64,000 nt of DNA from Pseudopyrenochaeta lycopersici (taxonomy: Eukaryota; Ascomycota; Dothideomycetes; Pleosporales; Pseudopyrenochaetaceae): the NCBI GenBank assembly GCA_003313425.1, contig NHZP01000025.1, positions 620,001-684,000 of the forward strand, read 5' to 3'. The translations under genes and the position numbers were made by a program. The notes under the pieces were generated by a model. The model worked only from the letters and a program-made list of their open reading frames with translations, ran no database searches and was not told the DNA's origin. Numbering within the stretch: position 1 is the stretch's first letter; each line of letters starts with the position of its first letter. Below, one piece after another: positions 46,135-56,719 of this stretch.

Positions 46135-46311
46135 TAGAATATAGCTGTTTATTTTTGTTTGATTCCATGGTCTCATTGGCTTCTTATCGCGTTCCTTATC
46201 GTGTTATCGTGTTATCTATCGTGTTATCGTGTAATCTGTATATTTTATTATCTTGTTCTGTTTAACATGTTAAGGGATTTCTTAACATGTTATACAGGAT
46301 GCCCATGTATG

Positions 46312-47151
46312 CTCCAGAGTGTTCTCCTTCAAGCTCTCGCAGTGCCAAAACGGTATTTCGACGCTTGCCGTGTTTGTCAATGAAATGAGCCACTATCCCA
46401 AGGATAGCAAGACAGTTTGGTGACGTCCAAAGATCAAATGAAAGTGATATATTGCTCCGGGCATTGTGCAGGTCTTGCCGCAGCTTATCCTTCTTCTGTT
46501 CGAACGCATCCATCACCCATTGACGGAGGGTAGACGCAGCCTTCGGGAGCAGTTTCGCGAGTGAGGAAATAGATAGAAGAGGAGGTCACGGAAGTAGATG
46601 TTCTCGATTTGAAAGAAAGCGACATGGCAGCAGACTAACCAGCGGATAAAGAGCTCTTTAAAGTGGTCGAGACGGCGGGTAAAGACGAGCGACTTCATAC
46701 CCTGGCTTTCAGAAATAGAGGGCTGACTCGAGGTATCGGAGCCTTCCCTAAACGATTTAGCTCGATGTTCACCGGTGACCTTATCGACATTGTGTTTCTG
46801 GTAGAGATGGTCGAGGGCGGTTGAGTTCCCATTCCCGATGGCTGGAAGCTCTTGTTGATGGCGCTGCTTTTCGCAGAGGTAGCAGTACCGGAATGTCTTC
46901 TTGCTGTCTTTCAATTGGATATCTTCACCATATATCCATACAACCGAGGATCGCTTCTTTGTTGCTCTCAGGTCTTTTGCGAGAGCATTACACCGGATAT
47001 ATTGCCTGCCGTAGAGTTCGAATTTATCAGGACGGATAAGAGCGTCCACATCGTGACGAGGATTGAAGGATTCAGGGGCAAGGATAATGCTATCCGAATT
47101 GACGGGCTTTGGAGTGAGGTTGAAGAACTTGGTGATCCCTGAAGACGCCAT
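46312..47151 (-). pseudogene. hAT-A transposase, N-terminal part
   Basis: Starts MASSGITKFFNLTPKPVN at 47151; BED-type zinc finger CYLCEKQRHQQEL...LDHLYQKHNV; then IRWLVCCHVAFFQIEN. A one-base shift near 46565 separates LLFYLFP from SLAKLLPKAASTLRQW. It continues SLSFDLWTSPNCLAILGIV and ends LALRELEGEHSG, the same motif that opens the other half at 29-95 (LALREVEGEHSG). The two loci together represent a full family. Confidence 0.85.
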
Positions 47152-47487
47152 GTTAATACCGTTTACATCTACGCTCGACGGCTCAATGTCATATAGATAT
47201 ACTTACATGATTATTTTGTTGACTATCCACTAAGGAAATACAGTTTCAGAGCTGTCTAACTACGCGAAATTCTACAGTGGATGCGCTTGTGTCGGAGACG
47301 CGACTACGCCCAAAAATCTTTAAACTCTGACTCACTCTTTCCTAATCGGGTATAGTTCTGGCGCTCCATGGAGCTCCACACCAATCAATCCAATCCAGTC
47401 CAGACCTTTAAAAACACCGATCCAATCCAGCCAAATCCACTCCAACCAAATCCACTCCAGACACCCTCCAATCCAACAAGATCACTG
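46312..47487 (-). mobile_element. hAT-A element, 5' part
   Basis: Ends at 47487 with the hAT-A terminus (inverted CAGTGATCTTGTTGGATTGG) followed by TCCAACCA/TCCACTCC subterminal repeats. It is inserted in the pogo transposase at 47488. The body stops abruptly at 46311 where hAT-B begins, so only the N-terminal third of the transposase remains. GTTGCAAG (47488-47495) would be one TSD copy. Confidence 0.8.
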
Positions 47488-47683
47488 GTTGCAAGAGGCT
47501 TGAACAGGACCACATCAAGCGGCTGAAGCGTGTGGGTTGAATGAGAGGGAAACACAGCTAATAGGATCTTGTTCTGATCACAGTAGTCAAGGAACTCCAG
47601 AGTAACGTGAGACCCATGGCCGTCAAGGATGAGTAGTCGCCAAGCTCGTCGGGCTTTCTTCTTGGTGTAGCGATCAAACACCT

Positions 47684-47691
47684 GTTCGAGC
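47684..47691. repeat. 8-bp TSD of hAT-D, left copy
   Basis: GTTCGAGC, identical to 50331-50338; part of the pogo codons for W-L-E-Q. Confidence 0.9.
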
Positions 47692-50330
47692 CAGACATGG
47701 TAATACTAGTATATCAGTTCCAAAATGCTTATCCTGATATACTAGTATTACCGAAATCCTTATACTAGTATACTAGTATATCATTTCTGATATCCTGATA
47801 TCCTTGGCATTTTCTAGTGTCCAGCTACAGGAGACAAATCGCCGTACAAATCGCGATTAAATCGATTAACCTCTCCACTATGCTACATCGATATCCATGT
47901 TATCAACTGCGTCCTCATGCAAAACCACACCCCCAGTCCTGATATGGCGGTTGCGCAGCCAGTTGCCGATGCATTCAATGAGCTCAATGTTATCACAAGT
48001 CAGTCTCGATCTATCCCATCGTGTGGTTCGTCGAGCACCTGAGAACGTACGCTCTGGCTCTGCGGATTCCGGTGGAATCGAAAGTATGTCCACAGCCATG
48101 CGGTGAAGTCGTGGATATCGCCGTCTTCGCTCCGGTTGACACCACCATTCTAGTGCTGTACTGCCATGAAGGTCGACTGGATCCTCTCTAATAAAAGCAT
48201 CGAATGTATCTCTATCCGTGGATACGGTGGTTTTCGGCTGTGTGCGTTGCTTTAACCGCTCAAGTGGTGTCACCGCGGACTGTACAACAGCAGGAGCGGC
48301 AGGAATAGAGACCTCCTCCGGAAGGACGAAGTCCTTGTACTCACTCTCCCATACCTGCTGTGCTCTGCCGATTGCAGCGGCGTGCCACTCAGTTGGCCAG
48401 TTCTCTTCGAGGTAGGCCAGTCGCCTCGAGGGATCGAGGAGAAGGGCGGCAGTATATACAGGTGCTTCGTCCGTTAAGGCATAGTATTTATCAAGAACAA
48501 ACCAGCCCATGTCAATGGCATGTAGCATACAAGGGTCAGGCTCGGGGCCATCTGGTGAGTGTTTCAACTTTGTGTCTTCGTAGTGCTGCAGGATCGCATC
48601 CATTAGCTGAAGCACCTCTGCAACAGATGCATGGTCCCTTTCGGCATCCCGAGTGGCTTCGTCAAAGACTTGAAGAAATATCTGGGTTCTCTCCAATAAC
48701 ACCCAATCCGAGGTATCTAGCATATTTTCGCCAAGATCGTGGTCATATTGAGTAAAGAAGCGGTTGATCTGTGCCTTCTTCTTGATGGCGTTGTTTATGA
48801 CTTTGTACCACGACGACCAGCGTGTGGTATTATCCGTGCCAAGTTCAAGACCCACGGCATCTCTCCACATATCAGAATGAAGTGAGGAGAGATCCAGCCA
48901 TACAGCAATGGTGTGAAGCTTTCTGAGCGGCGCAATACCTTCCCACCCGCTGCATTTATCGGCGCTGGCTGTGTCCGTGGTAGTTCGCTGTGATCTATTG
49001 TCACCTCTTTGAGAGGACGTCGACGGCGCTGTTAATTGTGCCGACAGTCTCTCAATATCCTTGTTATCGGCGACGGACTCGGCAGCTGCGATGGCTGCCG
49101 CAAGAGCTTCTTTTGAACGTGCGAGAAGGAAGGCTTGAAGGGACAGGTTGATAATATGTCCTATGCAGCGGACTCGGCGATGTACGGCGTCAAATGTGAC
49201 ATTATGTTCGTCCCTTAGTGTTGCAGATACTGCCCGTAAACAGGTGTCGTTCGAAGTGGCATTGTCCGCAGTATGGTAGCCGAGGCGATGGGTAATTCTG
49301 TACATCTCGAAGTATTCCATGATGATTGCAGCCTGCGTAGAACCACTATGAGAATACCGGCACTCCGCGAGTCCGAGAAGAGCTTTTCGAAGGTTGTAGT
49401 CAGCATCAAGCCATTGTACGCAAATAGCGAGCATTGAATGTTTGTGTGGCGACGTCCAGAGGTCAGTGCTAAAATGAATCATAGACATTGTTGTTTGCAG
49501 GGACTCCTTCAATTGATCACTATAGAGCGAATAATTAGCTTTCAGATGCCGCATAAGCATAGGGCGATTGCTAAGCAGCATGTCTTCGATGTTCGGATTA
49601 CATGCGAGGGCAAACTCCTTAATGGCACCATATTCAATCGCCGAAAAAGGTAATCGATGAACCGTAAAGAGCGATATTAGCGCCTCGATATAGCGTTGAT
49701 GATTAAACGCCCTTCTGAGAGTGGCTTCTTCGCCCCGAGGCACCATATATCCAAGAATGTTGGGTGTTGAGGCTGTGGATGAAGCCGTGGATGCGATTCT
49801 GCGTGATGGAAGCCGTTTCGGGTTCACGATGGTGATGCCATGGAGTCTAGCATGTTTGACGCAGTTGCCCCTACCACCGTTGCTCCATTTGCAGCCTGGA
49901 GATAGACAGACATAGAGCACGGCCCCGCTTGTTCTGCGTAGTCTGAGTTCGGCATTTGTGTATGCAGGACGAGATACGGCATGTGCGGATGGGTCCGGAT
50001 ATGTCCTCCTAAAAACGGTTTCGAATTTCTCGAGTCGTGCGGTCGCTGTGTTCGAAGTAGAAGGCGGGTATCTTGGCTGTGATGACGATAATTGAGACGT
50101 GCTAGACTCCGAGTCCATAATAAGGGTTATTCGATATTGATTTTGAGAGATACACGAACATGTGGAGTGTTCAGGACGGAGATATAGAGATTTTCGGGGT
50201 CGAAACAATGCCAAGGCTGTTATACTAGTATTGGACTAGTCCAAGGATTAAGGTAATCCTGATATACTAGTATAAGTAATACTAGTATATCAGGATATCA
50301 GGATTACATGGACTAGTATTACCATGTCTG
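47692..50330 (-). mobile_element. hAT-D, structurally intact element
   Basis: 2639 bp with exact inverted ends CAGACATGGTAATACTAGT/CAGACATGGTAATACTAGT and a perfect 8-bp TSD (GTTCGAGC, 47684-47691 and 50331-50338) in the pogo transposase. Subterminal TATACTAGTATATCAGGATA-like repeats fill both ends. The single-exon transposase is uninterrupted. All parts needed for an autonomous hAT are present. Confidence 0.95.
47878..50118 (-). CDS. hAT-D transposase, intact, no introns
   Basis: 746-aa DNA transposase that would cut and reinsert elements carrying hAT-D ends. Start chosen at MDSESSTSQL (50118) because hAT-B starts MASESDILSS; an in-frame ATG at 50214 would add 32 residues. Zinc-finger region CLSPGCKWSNGGRGNCVKHARLH (about residues 70-95), STDLWTSPHKHSMLAICVQW, TADNATSNDTC, CIGHIINLSLQAFLL, TRWSSWYKVI and the dimerisation block MAVDILSIPPESAEPERTF then GARRTTRWDR near the C-terminus. 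No stop, frameshift or RIP sign. It lacks the introns found in hAT-B. Confidence 0.95.
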   Translation of the reverse strand: MDSESSTSQLSSSQPRYPPSTSNTATARLEKFETVFRRTYPDPSAHAVSRPAYTNAELRLRRTSGAVLYVCLSPGCKWSNGGRGNCVKHARLHGITIVNPKRLPSRRIASTASSTASTPNILGYMVPRGEEATLRRAFNHQRYIEALISLFTVHRLPFSAIEYGAIKEFALACNPNIEDMLLSNRPMLMRHLKANYSLYSDQLKESLQTTMSMIHFSTDLWTSPHKHSMLAICVQWLDADYNLRKALLGLAECRYSHSGSTQAAIIMEYFEMYRITHRLGYHTADNATSNDTCLRAVSATLRDEHNVTFDAVHRRVRCIGHIINLSLQAFLLARSKEALAAAIAAAESVADNKDIERLSAQLTAPSTSSQRGDNRSQRTTTDTASADKCSGWEGIAPLRKLHTIAVWLDLSSLHSDMWRDAVGLELGTDNTTRWSSWYKVINNAIKKKAQINRFFTQYDHDLGENMLDTSDWVLLERTQIFLQVFDEATRDAERDHASVAEVLQLMDAILQHYEDTKLKHSPDGPEPDPCMLHAIDMGWFVLDKYYALTDEAPVYTAALLLDPSRRLAYLEENWPTEWHAAAIGRAQQVWESEYKDFVLPEEVSIPAAPAVVQSAVTPLERLKQRTQPKTTVSTDRDTFDAFIREDPVDLHGSTALEWWCQPERRRRYPRLHRMAVDILSIPPESAEPERTFSGARRTTRWDRSRLTCDNIELIECIGNWLRNRHIRTGGVVLHEDAVDNMDIDVA

Positions 50331-50338
50331 GTTCGAGC
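50331..50338. repeat. 8-bp TSD of hAT-D, right copy
   Basis: GTTCGAGC directly after the right terminus of hAT-D. Confidence 0.9.
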
Positions 50339-51102
50339 CATGCAAGACCTATGTCGTTGTTGAACTAGCCTGAAGGTGATGAGGCGACGTGTACTGGGTG
50401 CTCTCCAGGGTTAATTGCGTCAACCCAGCTTGATTGTACACCACCGGAGGCAGCCTCATAGACGAGGCTTGGCGGCAGGTATGATCCATCAGCACACACA
50501 GCAGCTATGAGGGTAATCCAATCGCGATTGCCATCTTGAATAGCTGCTCTTACTGCCTTAGTCTCCCACAACTGTCGGCTGAAGATCCTCTTCATCTTTG
50601 ACAGCACACCAATGATGAAGCCCTTCTCATCCATACTGTATATGGGCCGAGGCTCAATGCCATACTCGTTGATTTTCTGTTGTAGAAGGTTGAAGTAGAG
50701 CTTGTACTTTGCCTCTGAATCAGCCTTGTGGCGGTCGTTGTCCATACCAGTGGTCCATTGTGAGATGAGACTGATCTTGTTGCGCTTGAGGAAGCGGGTA
50801 ACCCAGCTCTCGGAAACTGACGTTTGAGCTATAGCCGCTGCTGAATTTTGTATCATATGCCTTGCAGGATGTAAGCCTCGCTTTGTAAGTCCTTCTATAT
50901 ACTGTACAAGCTCCCGCTCCTGTTGTGGGTTGAGCTTGCGGTGGTTGAGTCCTACCATTGCGGGGGACGTTGTAACAGCCCGGTGCCTTCGCGACAGTGT
51001 AGAACGCTCAACACCGTGTCTATTAGCTACCTTCTTGTAATTAAGACGCTCTCTAGGCTTCAGCTATTCTATGTCTTTTATCGCATCCTCAATCGGGCTC
51101 AT

Positions 51103-51816
51103 ATTGGTGGAGTTAGGTTGGGTTGAATATGGAGGGGTAATGGGGTTGATCGTGCAAGGGGTGCACGGACACGGTAAGAATGCAGGATGATTGAGGGCAT
51201 GTCGCAGCAGGGGCTTAAATACGATATATTCCTTCTGCTCGGGTGGGAAGACATCCATAGTATATTACTTCTTTCCGGAATGAGGCCATCCGATAGCATT
51301 GTGGGTGGGTAACAGACAACAATGCCTGTGATCCATCTCAATCCCCAAGTGAAGGCATGCCAATAACTTAGTATGCAAAACGTCCGAGTAGTAGGAGCCT
51401 TGCAATATGCTAACAGAGGTAGAGTGCCAGGCCGTTCTGGTGGTGATCAAGGTTGGTATAATCGTTGCCAGGGGTTCAACCCGAGAGCGAGCCGATTCTG
51501 ATACGACTAGATATGAGAAATCCAATGCTGGAATAGTTAACTATATACTATAAATAGTGGGACCAAATAACTTGCAAGTATCTAAGTAAGTTTAGGTCCG
51601 AATACTTTCTTACTTGGCCTATGTTTGGCGCCGGTACTTCCTTATATTTGGTCTTAGCAAGTACTTGAGTTAAGTAACTTGAATGCAGCTTACTTATCAG
51701 CAAGTATGTGACACAACGCTCGCTGTTTGAAGTACTCCAGACAGGTTCTGTGCCTAAGCCCTCCATTGCAGTATTCTTGTTTTTCCCTTTAATGCTAACG
51801 AATCCAAGTAGAAGCC
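51103..51816. other. Spacer: pogo 5' flank and receptor gene 3' flank
   Basis: Contains the upstream part of the pogo element (terminus not located; a CCCTTGCACG/CGTGCAAGGGG motif is near 51150) and an AAGTAAC/AAGTACTT-rich stretch at 51570-51700. No gene seen. Confidence 0.35.
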
Positions 51817-53111
51817 TTAAACTCCATAACGCGCTGGTATCATTCCATCGTTCTGGTTACCCTGGACAAAGGTATCGAAAGTGTAACCGACCACAGAAGG
51901 GACGTGTTTACGAAGAAAGGCCCTCGCAACTGGAAGGCAGGCGCAAACAATAGCGATATGCATTTCTATCATCCTAAACTGGGATTAGATATGTCTTTCT
52001 ATAGCCGGGGTACAAAGTGAAGATATACTAACCACCATATTCCACTATTTACATATTCCCACGTGATGTCTGGATTGGAAACCATATCCACTGTTGTCTT
52101 CAATCTCATGATGCTGACGACTAAGACACTGTTCCGTGCATCAGCATATTCTACCTCCAGACTATTCGAGCGAAAAACGCACAATCCTCCTGTCATTACT
52201 GCCAAAACCAATCCAATTTTTTCCCACTTGGGGAGCCGGACCTTTCGTAGCATGAATATGGGCAGAAGTAGAATAACGCTGTCTGTAATTGTATTCATTA
52301 CGCCGGAAAATACATTGATTTTTGTCCATTCGATGCATGAACCGCGGGTAATGCTTAGATCCCAGAATTTTTCGAGTGGCCGGCAAGCAAACAGCCATCC
52401 AAACGATCCGATGAGACTATACAACACTACTACAGCGATAGTAGCATAGATGGCCTTTTTAGGTTTCTGCGGAAACGACCGTAGGAAGAGGACCAAGATT
52501 GATAACTTGCTAAACATGATCGAAAGGCCGTAGAATGTTACGCATATTGCGACAAACTAACGGCCTTCATTAGCCGGTTCATCCCAAGCATACGTTATGG
52601 AGGACCTGAAGGGATCAATTCTTACTTTAAGAAAATTGCCATTGAATGCGGAAAAAGGGACATCCCATAAATGGCGCCCCAATCCATAGCGAATAACTGG
52701 GTGTCATTAGCTTAATATAAAATGCGCTAGGCGTACGATGGACTTGCGTAGAATTTTAAAAGTGGACGATGTGCATGCTAGAAGCTAAAACCAAGAAAAG
52801 CTTAGATAGGCGCATATGCAAAACTATAGGAAACGAACCCATGCAAAAGCGATCATGTCTGAAAATTAGCTATACTTGTTCATGCTACGATCGAAATACG
52901 TACAATCGTCAACTCCTACTGAACGTATAATAATGGCCGTTGTGTAGAGCCTCAGAATCACAAAGACCGCTGAAACTGAAGATAAGATGATGTTCGCAAT
53001 CAAGGGAATATGCTGAAGAGATGGCGGGTTAATGAAATTCGGTGTGATATCTGGTGGCGGCGAAATCACTCCGACAATATCCTCTCGCAACGAGAGGTCA
53101 ACAGCAGGCAT
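51817..53111 (-). CDS. SAT4/rhodopsin-type membrane receptor protein (5-exon model)
   Basis: Seven-helix protein of the fungal rhodopsin/SAT4 (PTH11-like) superfamily, modelled at 327 aa: exons 53111-52904, 52858-52835, 52696-52626, 52556-52033, 51973-51817, phases consistent. Recognisable parts: IPLIANIILSSVSAVFVILR and VGVDD (helix 1 and the D-D motif), GLGRHLWDVP, FYGLSIMFSKLSILVLFLR, FACRPLEKFWD and CIEWTKINVFSGVMN, ITDSVILLLPIFMLRKVRLP with KIGLVLAVMTGGLCVF, and the final WMIEMHIAIVCACLPVARA. The 24-base second exon and its GTTTCC donor are weak, so that region may be mis-modelled. No stops in the model. A related but broken gene lies at 59163-60477. Confidence 0.65.
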
Positions 53112-54000
53112 CACGCCGCGAAGGATATATTGCGATAGATATTGACACAAACCTCGCACTAGGGAAATGTTGCGCAAGACTGATGGTTATCGGAACCAGC
53201 ATTATAAGGGGAGGCAGTAGCGACGCCACTTGGTATGTGCTGAGTGCCACACAAGTAAACATGCTTCATTGGGAAATCCTTTCCCATGAGCGTCCCAGAC
53301 TCCGCCTGGGGAATCTTTGGGCAGATATGGGACGGGGTGCTGCTCCACCTTTCTCTACAGTTGCTGACGAACGCTACCTTCACGGCTTAACCCTTCATAT
53401 GTCGAATTGTACAAGTGGGAGAGCTGCGAACTCCCTGTAGAGCAGCATGAGTCCTGGGGTCATTTATACGACAGGGTACGAATGGTACGTGGTAAAGAGA
53501 ATAAAGTTCTCTAATGGCGCCAACCAAGAGTTTTAGGGAATGATGTGTTAGGTGGGCCAAGAATTCTGACGAGCCTTTTCCGGGGATGCGGGATTTTTAA
53601 TTTCTGATACAAAGGGCAGAATCAAGGAGCCTAAAGCTCACATGAGTTCCTATGCAGGAACACCAGAATGTTTGCACGCCTGCATCTCCTCCCAACAACA
53701 CTTTTAGCAGATAATATTCTAGGGCAAAGAAGAAGAGTACTATGATTTGTACTTAGCAATGTTCTAAAGAGGATAACCTATTCTTCTTGCTGTAGGAGAG
53801 ACAGAAAAGATGCCTCTCTTCTGCACAGACCTCCGATTGGCTACCTATCGGGCCGTTTTAACGTAAGCTCCAGGCTTCTTTGATTTTAGCCCTTTGTCGG
53901 GCATCTCTTCCAAAGCCCAAAAGCCAAAGATTGGTCAATAAGGCGGTTGCTGATCAACTGCTACGAGCCCGAAATGGAACTTTCCCGAATAGGTTTACAG
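53112..54000. other. Intergenic, nothing recognised
   Basis: Upstream region of the receptor gene and anonymous sequence; no domain, TE end or RNA gene seen. Confidence 0.4.
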
Positions 54001-54004
54001 TTAA

Positions 54005-54235
54005 AAGCAGGGTGCGTCATGTGTTATCAAGGGCCTTGGCTCTTTGGGTCAGGATCCTATTGGCTAATTCTGACAGCTAGCGAGAGTTAAATGCTTTTTC
54101 GCCTCGCGAGACAGGTGTGGCACTTGTGACGAAGCAGAGAGCGCTCTGGCCAACGTCATAGATGGCGTTAGAACGCACAACATCTGGCACACAAGCATTT
54201 ACCCAAAGCTCAAGCTTCCTAGTATGCCATTTGTT
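54005..54235 (+). repeat. Diverged dispersed repeat, copy 2
   Basis: Counterpart of 3095-3325. Shared anchors GTCAGGATCC and AGAACGCACAACATC with GCATTTACCCAAAGCT at similar spacing. Function unknown. Confidence 0.4.
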
Positions 54236-55250
54236 TTTCTCAGCTAAGGGCTCGTGCTTAAGCCGTGGCTGATTGCTGGCCATTCGGAACGTTAGCCTGC
54301 GTGGCTCGGCTCTAACATGGTCTGCTGTATCATGCGTCCGCGCAATTCTTACGGCCAATGAAATCAGCCCATAGTGTTGCTATAAGGTTTGCGGCATTCT
54401 TGGAAATTAGCTTCAAATGAACAGTGACATCCGCAGAACGGTTCAATGTAGGAGGCTGAAGCAACAGCATGTGCTTGGAGTCCGTGCCAATGGAAGTTCC
54501 TATACCACTGGGATTGTAGCGCTGTAGGGGCAGTTGCCATTGTGCCAAGTGTTCCGAGTTATGCACACAAGATATTCCCAGACATCCCGAAGCCCGTGGA
54601 CGCAAATATTCAAACCAAAAGAATCACTCTGGGCAACTCCAAAGACGCCTGGGCTTGCGGCTGAGAGTCATTGCCAAATCAAACGCAGTCTGCGCTAGCC
54701 ACTCAGCCTATTGCGTTCGGCAACAGGACGACCGGAATGTGCTTGGGCTAGCGATGTTACGCTCTTTACATGATAGTTCCGCTCAAAGAATGTGAATAGA
54801 CGCGGGATGTCCTGCACGTGGATTCAAAGTCTGCCATTGGCAACTCTGCTCGGAGGTCAGCCGCGGCCATCGAGGGGATCAACCTGCAGAGACTCCGGAT
54901 CCACGGTGTGCGCTCAGCGGTCGTTGCGGGACGCGAAAAATGCAGAGAACGAGCGGCTCGGGGAAGTCGATAGCCGCCCGCTGACTCGCGTGGAAAGAAA
55001 ACAGCGTTGGCACTGCTGACGCACAACAGATCTGCAGCAGGGCTAAGACAGCATCGCTCCGTGCCCCAATCAACAGATCCAAACCCGCAAGCCTCGTCGC
55101 CGCATCCCCAGGCTTGGGCTGGATGGGCGTGATCCTGCTTGACGGACCTTCCCGGGCTCCTGCATGCCGTTGTTGGCCATCTCATCGGCGCCCATCGTCC
55201 GCTAACTCTTTATTGCAGACACAAGTTCCGAGGAAGATCCGCGAACCCGC
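54236..55250. other. Anonymous sequence, possible gene relic
   Basis: On the minus strand 55140-54880 one frame has GDAATRLAGLDLLIGARSDA, VLALLQICCASAVPTLF, which looks protein-like, but it is broken into competing frames and I cannot name a family. Confidence 0.3.
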
Positions 55251-55355
55251 TAGTTGACCGTCCAGAAGACAAAAGTTTGTTCGCGTCGCGCACGTGCCAG
55301 AACAACAACACGCGAACGCGCAGATGCACTGCTTCTTCAACACAACTACATCAAA

Positions 55356-56719
55356 ATGAGAGCTTTTGGTACAGAAATTAGTGGTAATCGAATGCAAGGA
55401 GGTGAACTATCAGAAAGCCAGCGCAATTATGTTCTAGCCCAGAAAGAGGCGGGTGTGCGGACTGTTGACAGGTCTAGAAAGTACGGTGATATCTGATCGG
55501 AGAGACCGAAATAATAGACTTTCGGTGAGACCGAGAATATCGGATTGACCGTCGGCCAGTCCGAAGAGCTGAAGTTGAGACCGCAGATATAAAGACTAGG
55601 TTGTGCTCTGTAGAAGACGATGAGACAACTCAAAATAAAGATAATTTCAAGTCTATTGAGAATTGCATCACATGTGCCACATTATTAGGGTACTCATATT
55701 AATACGGACTAAGGAAATCGTAGAGACTCTTGGCTGTTCGCAACCCTGCGTTCAGAAGACAATACAACGATGGGAGGCCACCGCCAGCAACGCCTCGCGC
55801 CCTCGGGTGGGCCGTACACCTGTTTTAACTAGGCGCTATCATCGCAAGCTGCTTCGTCTTGCTAGAGAGTTCCCAAAAATTGAGTATCGCAAGCTCCTTG
55901 AAGAGGCTGGGATGTGGGCAGCTGATGAAGCTACCCCTAATGTGTCAAAGAAGACTATTTAACGTACCCTCCTTGAAGCTGGATTACATAAGTTCGGAGC
56001 AAAGCGCAGACCAAAAATTATAATAGAGCTACAGAAATTTTACGTCTTAAGTTTGCTCAGGATTGGCATAGCTTTAATTGGCAGAGGACAGTCTTCAGGT
56101 TCAGCGACGAGTGCTCAATCACCCAAGGCTCTGGCCACAACACACCATGGGTATGGCGATTACCAGATGAGCAATGGAGGCACGAGATGATAGATGAGGT
56201 TACTACTGCTCGCCAACCCGCTCGTATGGTGTGGCGTCGATATGGATGACTGCAGGGGGTCGTGTTGGGCGTAGTCCTCTCGTAATTATGACCCGCGACC
56301 CATCAGCACAACACAAAGGCTATAGTGCGTGGAGTTATACCCAGGCCCTTGAGGAAGGCCTGTTGTCTCAATACAGAGCTGACGAGAGGTTTATACAGGA
56401 TAACTCACGTATTCATACTGCTGCTCTCTCGAAGGAGTGGCTGGAGGTTCACGGCGTATGGACCATTGACTTCCCACCATATTCTCCAGACCTCAACCCA
56501 ACTGAACACATCTGGTGGAAACTCAAACAGAAGCTTCATGAGCTCCACCCTGAGTTTGATTATATGGGAGAGTCCGCAGATGGCTGGGATCGCTTTGAAA
56601 TGGGGTTGTTGGAAGCATGGGCAGCCATCCCCGACTCACTGATCCGCAGGCTGATCACCAGCATGCCACACCGCCTTGACGCTGTAAGACTTGCCCAGGG
56701 CTGCCAGACCAAATATTGA
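55356..56719 (+). pseudogene. Tc1 transposase 3, broken
   Basis: Starts MRAFGTEISGNRMQGGELSE. After removal of the LTR, GVRT joins KEIVETLGCSQPCVQKTIQR in frame (HTH domain). Then a TAA after KKTI, a one-base shift near 56015 (before RATEILRLKFAQDW) and another near 56230 (before ASIWMTAGG). The 3' half is open: QDNSRIHTAALSKEW and FPPYSPDLNPTEHIWW, with the DD34E Asp and Glu present, ending CQTKY at 56719. Confidence 0.85.
55463..55704 (+). mobile_element. Solo LTR inside Tc1 element 3
   Basis: 242 bp starting TGTTGACAGG and ending ATTAATA (terminal CA probably mutated to TA), flanked by CGGAC on both sides (55458-55462, 55705-55709). Contains GATATAAAG (TATA-like) and AATAAAG (polyadenylation-like). 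Different from the TGTCAGAT family. Confidence 0.75.

Larger units (their letters stand above)
43489..46311 (+). mobile_element. hAT-B element with 14-bp inverted ends
   Basis: Left end CATACATGGGCATC (43489-43502) is exactly inverted at 46298-46311. Subterminal repeats of the type TGTTCTGTTATTCTGTT and TTAACATGTTAA occur at both ends. The flanks (ATCCTGGA, CTCCAGAG) are not a TSD; inverted, they resemble each other, so the junctions may have been altered by recombination. Encloses an intact spliced transposase. Confidence 0.7.
47488..51102 (-). pseudogene. pogo/Fot1-type transposase, interrupted by hAT-D
   Basis: Starts MSPIEDAIKDIE at 51102. The 5' part (51102-50339) shows HTH motifs (NYKKVANRHGVERSTLSRRH; ELVQYIEGLTKRGLHP) and the first catalytic Asp (YSMDEKGFI). 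hAT-D is inserted after WLE; beyond it (47691-47488) the reading continues QVFDRYTKKKARR, LLILDGHGSHVT and HTLQPLDVVLFKPLA, with the second and later catalytic positions. Removing hAT-D and one TSD copy restores the frame exactly. Two TAG codons (after DIE at about 51064 and after SPSG at 50365) are TGG/CAG-type. The C-terminus is cut by hAT-A at 47487. Confidence 0.85.
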
